A stretch of DNA of 64,000 nt from Chloroflexota bacterium (GTDB lineage: Bacteria; Chloroflexota; UBA6077; FW602-bin22), in the NCBI GenBank assembly GCA_004297775.1, contig SCUE01000037.1, forward strand, positions 62,001-126,000. Direction: 5' to 3'. A program made the position numbers and the translations under genes. This document shows positions 20,783-31,596 of this stretch, piece after piece. The first letter of the stretch is position 1. Every line of letters starts with the position of its first letter. A model generated the notes under the pieces. The model was not told the origin of the DNA. It saw nothing but the letters and a program-made list of their open reading frames with translations, and did not search any database.

Positions 20783-21160
20783 GTGCGGGACAAGCGTGAG
20801 TGCGGCCAGGGAATCGTCGAACTGGCGATCGTGCTGCCGATCCTCATCCTCCTGGTTCTCGGCGCGCTCGATCTCGGTCGCGCGTTCTCGACGCGCATCG
20901 CGCTCGCGAACGCGGCACGCGAGGCCGTCTTCGTCGCGTCGCTGACGCCAAGCGTCAGCCTGGCAGGACTCCAGGCGATCGTTGCCGGCGAACTGGGTGG
21001 CACCGTCGACGGACCGGTCACCGTGACACGGACCGGTCTCCTCGTGGCTGGAACACCGGTCACGATCGCCATCGAGAACGCCTTCGCGCCGACGCTTTCG
21101 GGCCTCTTCGGCGCGCCGACCCTTCCGGTTCGCGCGAGCGCGACGATGGTCGTCCAATGA
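20783..21160 (+). CDS. TadE-like pilus assembly/pseudopilin-type protein
   Basis: ECGQGIVELAIVLPILILLVLGALDLGRAFSTRIALANAAREAV. Confidence 0.82.
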   Translation: MRDKRECGQGIVELAIVLPILILLVLGALDLGRAFSTRIALANAAREAVFVASLTPSVSLAGLQAIVAGELGGTVDGPVTVTRTGLLVAGTPVTIAIENAFAPTLSGLFGAPTLPVRASATMVVQ

Positions 21161-21585
21161 CCCGTCAGAACGGCGAACGAGGGACCGCGCTGCTGGAAGC
21201 CGCTTTCGTACTGCCCGTGCTACTTCTTCTGATATTCGGTGCGTTCGACATTGGTCGCCTCGCGCACGCCCATTCGGCCGCCTTCAGCGCCGCCCGCGAA
21301 GGCGCACGGACCGCGACGACTGATCCCGCCAGCGCGACGTGCGTCCGGGCGGCCGCGCTTCGAATCGGCAGCCTGGCGTCGCTGACCGCGGGAGATGTCG
21401 CTTACACGCCGCCGGCATCGCCCAACCTCGGCGACGAGATCGTCGTCGCCGTATCGACCACGGTCGAGATCATCACGCCGCTCGTGTCCACCACGATCGG
21501 CCGTGACACCGCGCCGGTACGGGCCGAAGCGCGCATGCGGATCCGTCACGTTCCGGATGCTCCAGGAGCCTGCGTCGTCCCCTGA
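21157..21585 (+). CDS. TadE-like protein
   Basis: MTRQNGERGTALLEAAFVLPVLLLLIFGAFDIGRLAHAHSAAFSAAREGAR; ATGA overlap with the preceding gene. Confidence 0.82.
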   Translation: MTRQNGERGTALLEAAFVLPVLLLLIFGAFDIGRLAHAHSAAFSAAREGARTATTDPASATCVRAAALRIGSLASLTAGDVAYTPPASPNLGDEIVVAVSTTVEIITPLVSTTIGRDTAPVRAEARMRIRHVPDAPGACVVP

Positions 21586-21617
21586 CTCTCGCGCGTTCGT
21601 TGGTAGACTGGGCGATC

Positions 21618-22775
21618 GTGAAGATCGTGAACGTTCGCGCCTACCCCGTTCGCAACGTCGATCGAGACAGCAGCGCCGTGACACGCTCGCCCGGCGCCCC
21701 GCGTGGTCTCGTCGCCGAGCCCGTGTCGCTCGTCCTGGTCGAGGTCGTGACCGACGATGGTGTCTCCGGCGTCGGCACGGTTGGCGGCTTCTGCGGCGCG
21801 GCGCGCGACATTATCGATGGGCATCTCCGCGATGTCGTCCTCGGCGAGGATCCGCGCGATGTCGAGCGATTGTGGAATGCGATGTACCGTGCCTCCGCGC
21901 GCTACGGCAGCCGTGGCGCCGCCATCGAAGCGATGTCGGGAATCGATATCGCGCTCTGGGACATCCTCGGCAAGTCGGCCGGATTGCCCGTCTACCGACT
22001 CCTCGGCGGCCGGACGCGCGAGCGCGTGCCGGTATACTCCAGTCACTTGCGCGACACGCTGTCGCCGGCCGATCTCGAAACGGCCGCCCAGGCGGACGTC
22101 GCGGCCGGGTTCAAGGCCGTGAAGCTGTTCCTAACCCGGGGACCCGATCACGGACCAGCCGGGCTGCGTATGTGCGTCGAGGCGACGCGCCGTGTCCACC
22201 AAGCGATCGGCGATGACATCGAAATGATGGTCGACGCCCACCTCCGGTGGGATGTCTCGTTCACGCTCGCCTACGCGCGGGGCGTCGAGGACCTCGGCAT
22301 TCGATGGATCGAAGAGCCGATCCCGCACGATGACCGCGGCGGATACGCGCGGCTCACGGCCGGGCTGCCGGTGCCGATCGCGGCGGGCGAGCACGAGTAC
22401 ACGCGGTTTCCGTTCGCGGAGATGATCGAGCGACGATGCCTTGGAATCCTTCAACCAGACGTCAATCGGGTCGGCGGCATCACCGAGGCGCGACGCATCG
22501 TCGCGCTTGCGTCGGCACACTCACTTCCGGTCTGCTTTCACCAGGGATGGCTTCATTCGTACCACCAGATCACCGCGTTCCCGAACTGTCCGATCGGCGA
22601 GTACTTCCCGCCGCCGGCGCCGGGACGGACACCAGCCGGCAACGCCCTCAACTGGCTCGTGCTATCGGGCGAACCCGTTGCCCGAGATGGCGCCGTGACG
22701 GTTTCGGACGCGCCGGGATTTGGCTGGGAGATCGATCGCGAAGCGCTCGCTCGGTATTCGATCTCGGTGGCCTGA
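21618..22775 (+). CDS. mandelate racemase/muconate lactonizing enzyme family protein (enolase superfamily)
   Basis: VKIVNVRAYPVRN..., AAIEAMSGIDIALWDILGKSAGLPVYRLLGG, IRWIEEPIPHDD, AAGEHEYTR. Confidence 0.9.
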   Translation: MKIVNVRAYPVRNVDRDSSAVTRSPGAPRGLVAEPVSLVLVEVVTDDGVSGVGTVGGFCGAARDIIDGHLRDVVLGEDPRDVERLWNAMYRASARYGSRGAAIEAMSGIDIALWDILGKSAGLPVYRLLGGRTRERVPVYSSHLRDTLSPADLETAAQADVAAGFKAVKLFLTRGPDHGPAGLRMCVEATRRVHQAIGDDIEMMVDAHLRWDVSFTLAYARGVEDLGIRWIEEPIPHDDRGGYARLTAGLPVPIAAGEHEYTRFPFAEMIERRCLGILQPDVNRVGGITEARRIVALASAHSLPVCFHQGWLHSYHQITAFPNCPIGEYFPPPAPGRTPAGNALNWLVLSGEPVARDGAVTVSDAPGFGWEIDREALARYSISVA

Positions 22776-22854
22776 GCCGGGCATTGCCGCGTCGGCAATC
22801 GCGCCTTTCGCCGTGGCGTATGATCCGCTGTCTGCCAATGAATATCGAGAAACC

Positions 22855-24186
22855 GTGACGCTCGCGGAAAGGATCGTCACGGGATCGGCGACCGCCGTTG
22901 CCGACCGACCAGCTCTCGCCGCGCACGTCACTCCGAGGCCAAATGCGCAGCCCGCGCCGGTCGCGACGAAGAGGGGCTTCCGCTTCTCGGGCGGTCTGGC
23001 CGCGCTCGAGTCACACAACTTCCAACTGCTGTTCCAGGGCAGCCTCGTCACGCAGATCGGCATGTGGATGCAGCAGGTTGCGTTCGGCTGGCTCGTTCTC
23101 GAAATGACCGACTCGCCCTTCTACCTGGGCTTGGCCGGATTCTTCCGGGCGCTGCCGATGCTCCTCATCGCGCCGTTCGGCGGTGTTCTGGCCGACCGAC
23201 TCGATCGGCGCCGACTGCTCATCGCGAGTCAACTGGCGATCGCGGGATTCTCGGCTGTACTCGCCGTCATGGTCGGCGCCGGCGTCGCACGACCGTGGCA
23301 CCTGCTTCTGGTCTCGTTCCTGATGGGTTGCGCGTTCTCGCTGAACATGCCAGCGCGACAAGCAATGGTCGCCCAGCTTGTGACCAAGGACCAGTTGCCG
23401 AGCGCGGTGGCGCTCAACTCGATGAGCATGAACTCGAGCCGAGTCGTTGGACCAGCGTTGGCCGGCGGCTTGATCGGCATCATCGGAGTCGCCGGCTGCC
23501 TGATGCTCCACGCGGTGGCCTATGTCTGGTCGGTCGTCAACGTGATACAGATTCGCGCGCCCACGAACGAGCGACGCGCGCGCGATGCCTCCGTGCTTCA
23601 GAACCTCGCCGAGGGCTTCCGATACTGCTACGAGGAGAAATCGGTTTTCGGGATGCTCGCGCTGGCGACGCTCACGACGGTCTTCGGCATGCAGTACATG
23701 CAGTTGCTGCCCGCCCTGGCGCGGGACGTACTCGGCATGGGCGCCGACGGCTTCGGAATGCTTATGACCGCGACCGGCGTCGGCGCAGTCGCCGGCTCGG
23801 TGTACGTCGCTGGGTCCAACGCGCGCCACAACCGTGGAACGCTTCTGCTCCTCTCGGCCATTGGCTTCGGTGGCTTCCTGTGCGCCCTCTCGTTCACGAC
23901 GAATCCGCTAGCGGTGATGGCACTCCTCGCCGCGGCCGGTGGTAGCAACGCGGTACTGATGGCCCTGAATCAGACGATCATCCAGGAGACCGTGCCGGAT
24001 CATCTTCGCGGCCGGGTGATGAGCGCTTACATGGTCACATTCGGCCTGACACCGCTAGGCGCACTCCCGGCTGGCGCGATCGCCGAGCAGTACGGAACGC
24101 CGATCGCGATCTTCGTCGGTGGATTCCTCTGCTACGTGGGCGCGCTCTGGGTGTTCATGTTCCGGCCGCAATTTCGATCGATCTGA
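22855..24186 (+). CDS. MFS transporter (DHA3/EntS-like)
   Basis: ALESHNFQLLFQGSLVTQIGMWMQQVAFGWLVLEMTDSPFYLGLAGFFRALPMLLIAPFGGVLADRLDRR. Confidence 0.88.
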   Translation: MTLAERIVTGSATAVADRPALAAHVTPRPNAQPAPVATKRGFRFSGGLAALESHNFQLLFQGSLVTQIGMWMQQVAFGWLVLEMTDSPFYLGLAGFFRALPMLLIAPFGGVLADRLDRRRLLIASQLAIAGFSAVLAVMVGAGVARPWHLLLVSFLMGCAFSLNMPARQAMVAQLVTKDQLPSAVALNSMSMNSSRVVGPALAGGLIGIIGVAGCLMLHAVAYVWSVVNVIQIRAPTNERRARDASVLQNLAEGFRYCYEEKSVFGMLALATLTTVFGMQYMQLLPALARDVLGMGADGFGMLMTATGVGAVAGSVYVAGSNARHNRGTLLLLSAIGFGGFLCALSFTTNPLAVMALLAAAGGSNAVLMALNQTIIQETVPDHLRGRVMSAYMVTFGLTPLGALPAGAIAEQYGTPIAIFVGGFLCYVGALWVFMFRPQFRSI

Positions 24187-24223
24187 CCGCCGCCTCGCGG
24201 CGCCGCGATCTAAGATGGCGACT

Positions 24224-25018
24224 ATGACCACCGAGCCGGGCAAGATGACGACCACCAACGGGCGGACCGAGGACGAGCGTCTCCTCCAGTCGCGCCGATC
24301 GCCGCCGATCGAAGACTTCACCCGCACTGATCCGTGGCGAATCATGCGAATGACCGGCGAGTTCGTCGAGGGATTCGACCATCTCGCGCACATCGGGCCG
24401 GCGGTGGCGGTATTTGGCTCCGCCCGAACGCTCGAATCCGATCCAGACTACGCGGCCGCGCGACAGGTCGGCCAGATCCTGGCCCGACACGGTTTCGCCA
24501 CGATCACAGGCGGCGGTCCCGGAATCATGGAAGCGGCCAACCGGGGCGCCCGCGAGGGCAGCGGGCTCTCGATCGGCTGCAACATCGAGCTGCCGTTCGA
24601 GCAGAAGACGAACGCGTACGTCGATCTCTCGATCTCGTTTCGCTACTTCTTCGTTCGCAAGACGATGTTCGTCAAATATTCCGAGGGCTTCATCATTTTC
24701 CCGGGCGGCTTCGGCACGCTCGACGAGCTGTTTGAAGCCCTGACGCTGATCCAGACACGGAAGATCCGCAACTTTCCGGTTGTTCTATTCAATCGCGCGT
24801 ACTGGCACGGATTGATCGATTGGATTCGGCTCACGATGCAGGCCGGAGGAAAGATCTCGACCACCGATTTGGACCTGCTGATCTGCACCGACGATCCCGA
24901 GTGCGCCGCCACCGCGATCGTCGATTGCTACAACGACGAGTGCTGGAAAACCGAGCGCGAGGACACCCTCGACTCGTTCGCCGAGCTGACTGACGAACCG
25001 CGACGCCCCTCGGCCTGA
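24224..25018 (+). CDS. LOG family protein (TIGR00730-type)
   Basis: VAVFGSARTLESDPDYAAARQVGQILARHGFATITGGGPGIMEAANRGAREG; IIFPGGFGTLDELFEALTLIQ. Confidence 0.93.
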   Translation: MTTEPGKMTTTNGRTEDERLLQSRRSPPIEDFTRTDPWRIMRMTGEFVEGFDHLAHIGPAVAVFGSARTLESDPDYAAARQVGQILARHGFATITGGGPGIMEAANRGAREGSGLSIGCNIELPFEQKTNAYVDLSISFRYFFVRKTMFVKYSEGFIIFPGGFGTLDELFEALTLIQTRKIRNFPVVLFNRAYWHGLIDWIRLTMQAGGKISTTDLDLLICTDDPECAATAIVDCYNDECWKTEREDTLDSFAELTDEPRRPSA

Positions 25019-25046
25019 GACGTTCGCGGCCGGGCCGAACCCCGGG

Positions 25047-27314
25047 GTGGTTCCGGGGGCCTGGCGGGTCGCCGTCTTGCTGTTCGCCATCTACCTGCCA
25101 ACCTACGGCGGCGGTCCTCACAGCGTCGATGAGATCGCCTATGTCGGCGTCGCGCGATCGATCGTCTTGCGCGGCTCCTTCGACACGAACGAGCTGTACT
25201 GGATGATGCCGGTCGCCGGCGATCCGCGCGACGCGCAAAGCGCGATCGGTCCCTCCGGCGATACCTGGGCCAAGAAAGGCCCGGCCGCCTCGATCGCGAT
25301 GGCGCCGCTCATCGCGTTGGCACGCGCATCCGGGCGCGATCTCGTCTTCGTCGGCCTGACCGCGATGATGTTCGTCACGGCCGCGACCGGAGCGTTACTC
25401 GTCCTCTACAGCCGATCGATTGGGATCAGTCCCCGTGAAGCACTCGCGGTGGGACTCGCCTACGGGTTGGCGACGCTGGCAATGCCGTACGCGCGACTCG
25501 GTTTCTCCGAGCCGATTGCGGCGTTCGCGATCATCCTGGCCGCCCTGTGCACCACGCGCACCCCGACGACTTCACACTTTGTGGCGCCTCGTTGGCGGAC
25601 TCTGCGCCCGGCGGCGTGCGGCGCTCCGCTCGCGGCCGGCGTGGCGCTCGGTCTGGCAATCTGGAGTAGGCCAAGCGAAGCACTCGTGGCCGCGCCAATC
25701 GCCATCTACGCGGGACTTCGCTGGGACGGTCGCCGGCGCCTCGATGTCGGTCGTCTGGCATCGCTGGCGATCGGCGGCGGCCTCATGGCGCTGACCTTCG
25801 GCGCCTACAACCTGGCGCGCTTCGGACACCCACTTGCCACTGGCTATGCGCTCGCCAACGGCGAATCTTTCAACGGCAACATCGCCGACGGACTGATCGG
25901 CTTGGTGGCATCACCCTACCGCGGACTGCTGTTCTACACGCCACTCGCCGTGGTCGCGATTGTTGTCGCGCCGCTGGCCTGGCGGACGCATCGTGCCGCG
26001 ACCGCTCTCGGTCTCACCGTGGCGATCCTCCATATTCTGACTTTCGCGGCCTGGTGGAAGTGGTGGGCCGGCGCCGGCTGGGGTCCCCGATTCCTCCTCC
26101 CGGCCATACCGCTCCTGATGCCGATCGTCGCGCTGGCATGGCCGCGCCTGGCGCGCCGAGCGCGCGTCGCGGTCGTCGCGGTCGCGTGTCTCGCCGTCCC
26201 GATTCAACTGCTCGGTTCCACTCAGGACTTCAATCCATTCGAGCGGCTTCTGGCCGAACGGTGGCCTGGTTTTCCAGAAGGTAGTGCGATGCTGAGTCCC
26301 CGCGCGTGGGGGGTCTGGGGTCACGCCGGCCGCATCGTGTCACTCGGCGTCGGGGCGTTCGACGTGGCCTGGCTGCGGGGTGGCGTCGTGACGTGGCGCC
26401 TGGTTGTGCCGATGACCGTCGCAATCGTCGTCGGGGCGTTCGCGCTCTGGCGCGGCGGCGCACGCGGACGGCTGAGGGCGACGGACGCGTTCGCGGTCGC
26501 GGCTTCGATCGTCGCATTCGCCGGGCTTGTCAGCGTTGGGCCGCGATCGTGGACGGGAAGTGAAGCCGACCTCGTCGCCGCGGCTACCTCGCGCATTCCG
26601 CGCTCACGCCCCGGCGATGGAACGATCGTCATCGCTACGCCGGACATCCCCGCGCTCTGGAGATCTGATTCGTCACCCCTCCCGGTCTACGGATTCAACC
26701 CCACCGACGGCGCCGCCGCCGAAGGCGCGGCCGGACTACTCTCGGCTGCGCTCGCGCGACACGATCGCCTCTGGGTACTGGTCCCGGGTATCGATCCGGA
26801 TGCGCCGACAAACGCGACTGAGCGGGAGATCGCCGCGCGCGCTTACTTCGTGAGTCGCGGAACGTTCGGAACGGCGCGAATCGACCTCTACGCCGTCGCC
26901 GTCATTCCGGCCGTGAGCGCCGACGATCGGATCGCAACCTTCGATGGCACAATCGTCCTGACGGGCGCGCTCGTACGCGCGATCTCGGACGATACTCTGG
27001 CGGTTGATCTGCGCTTCTCCGCGCCTTCACCGCCGACACGATCGACGAAGGTCTTCGTCCACGCCTACGACCGTTCTGGCCATCTCCTGGGCCAGAGTGA
27101 CCGGTCATTCGCATCGCACGACCCGTGGACGGGTGGGTTCTCAGGACGTTATGGCATTCTCACGCCGCCATATGGTGATGAGATCATCGTAGATGTCGGC
27201 GTGTACGATGGCGCGACCGGCCGACGCCTGACCGCGCGCGACCCGGCCGGCAACGCGTTACCGGCGGATCGGGTCACGATCGACGTCGTCGCACCCCGAA
27301 AGCCACCTCTTTAG
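25047..27314 (+). CDS. multi-pass membrane protein, GT39/mannosyltransferase-like
   Basis: 755 aa; PHSVDEIAYVGVARSIV N-terminus and multiple TM segments. Confidence 0.65.
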   Translation: MVPGAWRVAVLLFAIYLPTYGGGPHSVDEIAYVGVARSIVLRGSFDTNELYWMMPVAGDPRDAQSAIGPSGDTWAKKGPAASIAMAPLIALARASGRDLVFVGLTAMMFVTAATGALLVLYSRSIGISPREALAVGLAYGLATLAMPYARLGFSEPIAAFAIILAALCTTRTPTTSHFVAPRWRTLRPAACGAPLAAGVALGLAIWSRPSEALVAAPIAIYAGLRWDGRRRLDVGRLASLAIGGGLMALTFGAYNLARFGHPLATGYALANGESFNGNIADGLIGLVASPYRGLLFYTPLAVVAIVVAPLAWRTHRAATALGLTVAILHILTFAAWWKWWAGAGWGPRFLLPAIPLLMPIVALAWPRLARRARVAVVAVACLAVPIQLLGSTQDFNPFERLLAERWPGFPEGSAMLSPRAWGVWGHAGRIVSLGVGAFDVAWLRGGVVTWRLVVPMTVAIVVGAFALWRGGARGRLRATDAFAVAASIVAFAGLVSVGPRSWTGSEADLVAAATSRIPRSRPGDGTIVIATPDIPALWRSDSSPLPVYGFNPTDGAAAEGAAGLLSAALARHDRLWVLVPGIDPDAPTNATEREIAARAYFVSRGTFGTARIDLYAVAVIPAVSADDRIATFDGTIVLTGALVRAISDDTLAVDLRFSAPSPPTRSTKVFVHAYDRSGHLLGQSDRSFASHDPWTGGFSGRYGILTPPYGDEIIVDVGVYDGATGRRLTARDPAGNALPADRVTIDVVAPRKPPL

Positions 27315-27318
27315 GCGG

Positions 27319-29193
27319 CTATGGCGGAATCATGATCCTGGCCACATCGCCGATCGGGCCGCCGATCAGTCGCGCGCGGTCAAGCGGATCGCGCTTGACG
27401 ACCCCGATTTCCAGAACGGCGACATCCGTCCCGGTGGCCTCGAGAATCTGGCGCGTGACCAGCACGTCGTCACGTGGCGGTCCGCCATCAATCGGCCAGA
27501 CGAGGCGATCGGCCTGCCCAAGCCCACTGCCATCGCCTCGACGAGCGTGGACGAAGAGGTCGTACGGACCGGATGGCGCCAACGGCTGCCAGAGCAACGC
27601 CACGTCGAGCCTTGCGGCGTCGAGGCGACGCGTCCGATGCCCGACCAGTCGAAAGTCGTTCCCCATCGGCGCGTCGATCGCCACGAAATCGCGTGCGAAC
27701 GCGCGTCGATCCGCCTCCGTCCAGACGTAGGCGCGAAAGTCGGGCTTGCCGTCCGGACCGATCGACGGCGCAAGGTCGCGTAGACCCGGCAGCATCATCG
27801 GCGCCGCGTCCGGCAGCGCCGCGCCTGGTCCCGAGACATAGAGTGAATCTCCCGAGGCGTCGCGTGCCATCGGCACGGCGAAGCTCTCCTCGCGGTACCA
27901 ACGACCGTCTCGAGCTCGCGGCGATAACACCTGCACCGGAGGTCTGCGATCGACCGATAGGTACAGGATGGGCTCGCCTCGCGACTCGACGAACCGTGCC
28001 AGTCGCGGCAGGTTCCCGTCGAACGCGAGATCGATGTCTGATCGTCGCGGCCACTCGTCGAAATAGAGTCGGTGCGTTTCAGCCGCGAAGATCAGAATAC
28101 CGATCGCGGCGACGCCCCAGACCACGTGCGAGCCACGCCGCCAGGAACGCGCGATCGCGTCGATCGCCAACACCGGAAACAGATGGGCGATCGGCGCCGC
28201 GCCAAAGGTGCGGAACATCGACGGACTCTCGTGCGAAAGCGCGCTCGGCACGAGCAGCAGCGCCAACCACGTCAGCGCGATCCGGTAGCGCCACGCCCGC
28301 GGTGCCGACCAGGCCGCGACGATCAGGCCGCCATAGAACAGCAGCGCCCACGGCCCGGTGAACACCGGTCTCGCCGGCACATTGTGCCGGACGTTCTCGT
28401 CGCCACGCACGGTGAACATTCCGAGCGTGTTCAGCAATGACTCGGTCGCAGTATTCCTCGTCCCTTCGATGTCCGGATTGGGGTTAGCGATCGACACGTC
28501 GAAGGCGCGTCGCGTCAACTCGGCGCGATGCTCGAAGAAGTACTGGCCCAGCGGCAGAAACACGACGGCGGCGGCGATCGCGGCGACGACGAGTGAGCGC
28601 CATGCCGCCCGCGCGCGCGTTGGTGCGAGCACCACGGCGGCAGCGATCAGAACGGGCAGCAATCGCGCCGCGAGGTACGTGTAGAGCGATGCGCCGAGAA
28701 CGATCCCGGTCGCGATCGCGACGCCGATGCCCGAACGGCGTCGCAGGAGACGCGCAAGCAGCAGGATCGTTAGAAGCATGAACGCCGGGACAGAGCTGCC
28801 ACGGAGTCCGAGGCGCCCGATGTCGACCGCCCAGAAGGAGAAGCCGTACAGCGACGCGCCCGTCAGGGCAACCGACGCCGAAAACCAATCGCGGAACAAC
28901 CGGTAGGTCAGAGCGACCGAGAGCATCGACATCGCGACGCCGGCGAAGTTGAACACCATGGGCCGAAAGCCAACCGCGCCGACAAGAGCGGCCTGCAGGT
29001 AGATGAAGAACGCCTCCCGCCCGAAGTTCCGCTCGAAGAACACTGGCCGCGCGCCAGCCAGGACATCCATCACGTCGAGTCCATTGACCCCGATGTCGTG
29101 GTGGAAGCCGGGCGGTAGCTCGTCGAGTCGCCACAGGCGAAAGTACGCCGCGACGATCAGAATGAGGAGCGCGAGCGTTCGCTCGCCGAGCAC
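27319..29193 (-). CDS. glycosyltransferase family 39-like membrane protein
   Basis: LILIVAAYFRLWRLDELPPGFHHDIGVNGLDVMDVLAGARPVFFERNFGREAFFIYL. Confidence 0.75.
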   Translation of the reverse strand: MLGERTLALLILIVAAYFRLWRLDELPPGFHHDIGVNGLDVMDVLAGARPVFFERNFGREAFFIYLQAALVGAVGFRPMVFNFAGVAMSMLSVALTYRLFRDWFSASVALTGASLYGFSFWAVDIGRLGLRGSSVPAFMLLTILLLARLLRRRSGIGVAIATGIVLGASLYTYLAARLLPVLIAAAVVLAPTRARAAWRSLVVAAIAAAVVFLPLGQYFFEHRAELTRRAFDVSIANPNPDIEGTRNTATESLLNTLGMFTVRGDENVRHNVPARPVFTGPWALLFYGGLIVAAWSAPRAWRYRIALTWLALLLVPSALSHESPSMFRTFGAAPIAHLFPVLAIDAIARSWRRGSHVVWGVAAIGILIFAAETHRLYFDEWPRRSDIDLAFDGNLPRLARFVESRGEPILYLSVDRRPPVQVLSPRARDGRWYREESFAVPMARDASGDSLYVSGPGAALPDAAPMMLPGLRDLAPSIGPDGKPDFRAYVWTEADRRAFARDFVAIDAPMGNDFRLVGHRTRRLDAARLDVALLWQPLAPSGPYDLFVHARRGDGSGLGQADRLVWPIDGGPPRDDVLVTRQILEATGTDVAVLEIGVVKRDPLDRARLIGGPIGDVARIMIPP

Positions 29194-29213
29194 GCCCGGC
29201 GCCCCGTTGCCCG

Positions 29214-30386
29214 CTACCGTGGCAGGCGCAAGGCCAGGATCGCCGCCAGCAACGACAGAAACGCCAGCGACGCATAGGCGGCGGCGAATCCCACCTGATC
29301 GATTCCGAAACCAGACAAGAGCGGCGAGAGTGACGAGATGCTGATGCCCAGACCCCAGACCATGCCGACCGCGGTCCCGGTCCGTCCCGCGCTGGCCAGT
29401 TCGCCGGCATACACCATCACCACCGGCGGAAACAGCGAGCCACAAAATCCGGTCATCACTGAGAGCGCGATCATCAGCGGCAACGATGTCGTCATCACGA
29501 ATGCGATCTGGAATACGAATGCTCCAACGAGCGCAACGATTAGGACGCCACGGCGACCGATGCGATCGCTCAGGACGCCGCCAAACGGCTGGGAAATCGC
29601 GCCAGAGACGATCATCGCCGCCGTCAGCAGACCAGCCTCGGTCAGGCTGTAGTCGAGCGATCGATAGTACGACGGCAACCAGGTCAGGAACCCGAAGCCG
29701 GCCGCGCCGCCGATACCGTTAACGGCCGTCAACAACATCACTGGCCGCGTGATGCCGGCGAAGAGTCCGTGTCCTCCCTGCATCGGCGGCTCGCGCAAGA
29801 GCGCCACCGTCATCGCGGCCGCGACGAGCGCGGGGAGCGCAAGCGTCAGGGCCGTGCCGCTGATGTCGAGACGCGGTAACAGGAACGTGACCGCCACCGG
29901 CGCGGCCAGGAACCCAACCGTGTTTCCAAGGCCGTGAATGCCGAGCGCCATCCCCCGCGCACCGCGGAAGTAGTGAACGAGGAACGTGGTGCTCTGCGGA
30001 TGGTACGTGCTCGAACCGATGCCGAGCAGGACCGCCGAGAACAACACCGCGAGGTAGCTATTGGAGAGGCTCAGGCTCACCATCGCAATCGCGTAGCCGA
30101 CGAAACCGGCGACCATGAACACGCGACGAGCGCGCCGTCGGTCCGCCGCGTAGCCGAGCGTCGGCTGTAAGAACGATGAGACAGCCGTTCCCACGAAGGG
30201 AATGACGCCTAGTTGGCTGTAAGAGAGATCTAACGCTGTCTTTAGCGCCGGCAGCAACGGTGGCAGAATCAATCCGTAGAAGTCGTTCAGTGCGTGGAGC
30301 GAGGTCATCGTCGCCAGGACATTGCCGCGTTCGCGGTCGGTCGGCTCGGCAGCGGCGCTCAGGCGTGGCAACACGTTTTCGGACAC
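29214..30386 (-). CDS. MFS transporter
   Basis: 390 aa; ALKTALDLSYSQLGVIPFVGTAVSSFLQPTLGYAADRRRARRV. Confidence 0.88.
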   Translation of the reverse strand: MSENVLPRLSAAAEPTDRERGNVLATMTSLHALNDFYGLILPPLLPALKTALDLSYSQLGVIPFVGTAVSSFLQPTLGYAADRRRARRVFMVAGFVGYAIAMVSLSLSNSYLAVLFSAVLLGIGSSTYHPQSTTFLVHYFRGARGMALGIHGLGNTVGFLAAPVAVTFLLPRLDISGTALTLALPALVAAAMTVALLREPPMQGGHGLFAGITRPVMLLTAVNGIGGAAGFGFLTWLPSYYRSLDYSLTEAGLLTAAMIVSGAISQPFGGVLSDRIGRRGVLIVALVGAFVFQIAFVMTTSLPLMIALSVMTGFCGSLFPPVVMVYAGELASAGRTGTAVGMVWGLGISISSLSPLLSGFGIDQVGFAAAYASLAFLSLLAAILALRLPR

Positions 30387-30486
30387 GGCCGCGATTCTAG
30401 ACAGTGATCGAACGCGGCCCGCGCGCGACGTTGCTTGTCGGCTCTATTGCGGTCTGTTAGTCTACGCGCCGCTCCAGCGAGGGACT

Positions 30487-31596
30487 GTGCCGGTGGCGCG
30501 TGTAATCTTCGATCGCGTCTCGAAGTACTTTGGCGATATTGTTGCGCTCCGTGACTTCGACCTCGAAGTTCACGACCGCGAATTCCTGGTTATGGTCGGG
30601 CCATCCGGATCCGGGAAATCAACCGCCCTCCGACTGGTCGCCGGACTTGAGGAGGCGACCTCCGGGCGCATCTTCATCGGCGACCGGCTCGTCAACGAGG
30701 TCGCGCCAAAGGATCGCGATGTCGCGATGGTTTTCCAGAGCTACGCCCTCTACCCGCACATGAACGTGTATGACAATCTGGCCCACCCGCTCCAATTGCG
30801 GCGAGTTTCGCGGGCTGAGACGGATGAGCGAGTCAAGCGCGCCGCGGACATGCTGAGCATCGGCGATCTTCTGGCGCGGAAGCCACGTGAGTTGTCCGGC
30901 GGTCAGCGCCAGCGGGTCGCGCTTGGGCGCGCCATCGTCCGCGATCCGGAAGTCTTCCTGATGGACGAACCACTCTCCAACCTCGACGCCAAACTCCGCG
31001 TGCGAACAAGGGCCGAGTTGATTCGGCTTCACGAACGACTGCGCGCGACAATCATCTACGTCACGCACGATCAACAGGAGGCGATGACTCTCGGGGACCG
31101 CATCGCCGTCCTGAACAACGGCGCGCTACAACAACTCGGCGCACCACAAATCGTCTACGACCGACCATCGAATCTTTTCGTCGCTGGATTCATCGGTTCG
31201 CCTTCGATGAACTTCTTCGACGCGAGCCTGCTGGCGCGCGACGAGGCGCTCTTCGTCCGTGGCACCGGATTCGAAGTTCTCGTTCCGCCCGAACGCGCTC
31301 GCGCGGTCGATCGCCACGCCGGCCGCGACGTCGTGCTCGGTGTCCGGCCGGAGCACATGTACGAACAATCCGAGGTCGAATCGGCGCCACCGGGTTCGAG
31401 CCTGCGGGCGGTCGTCGACGTCGTCGAGCCAATGGGTAATGAGGTGTTCGTCTACCTGTCGACCGGCGGTCAGATCTTCACCGCACGCCTCAATGCCGAA
31501 ACCGATCTTCGGCGAGGCCAGAAGGTCAATATGGTGATCGACACCTACAAGATGCACCTTTTCGACCGTGATACCGAGCGCTCTCTCTTTCTCTGA
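30487..31596 (+). CDS. ABC transporter ATP-binding protein (MalK/UgpC-like)
   Basis: GPSGSGKST Walker A, LSGGQRQRVALGRAIVRDPEVFLMDEPLSNLDAKLR, C-terminal TOBE-like region. Confidence 0.93.
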   Translation: MPVARVIFDRVSKYFGDIVALRDFDLEVHDREFLVMVGPSGSGKSTALRLVAGLEEATSGRIFIGDRLVNEVAPKDRDVAMVFQSYALYPHMNVYDNLAHPLQLRRVSRAETDERVKRAADMLSIGDLLARKPRELSGGQRQRVALGRAIVRDPEVFLMDEPLSNLDAKLRVRTRAELIRLHERLRATIIYVTHDQQEAMTLGDRIAVLNNGALQQLGAPQIVYDRPSNLFVAGFIGSPSMNFFDASLLARDEALFVRGTGFEVLVPPERARAVDRHAGRDVVLGVRPEHMYEQSEVESAPPGSSLRAVVDVVEPMGNEVFVYLSTGGQIFTARLNAETDLRRGQKVNMVIDTYKMHLFDRDTERSLFL

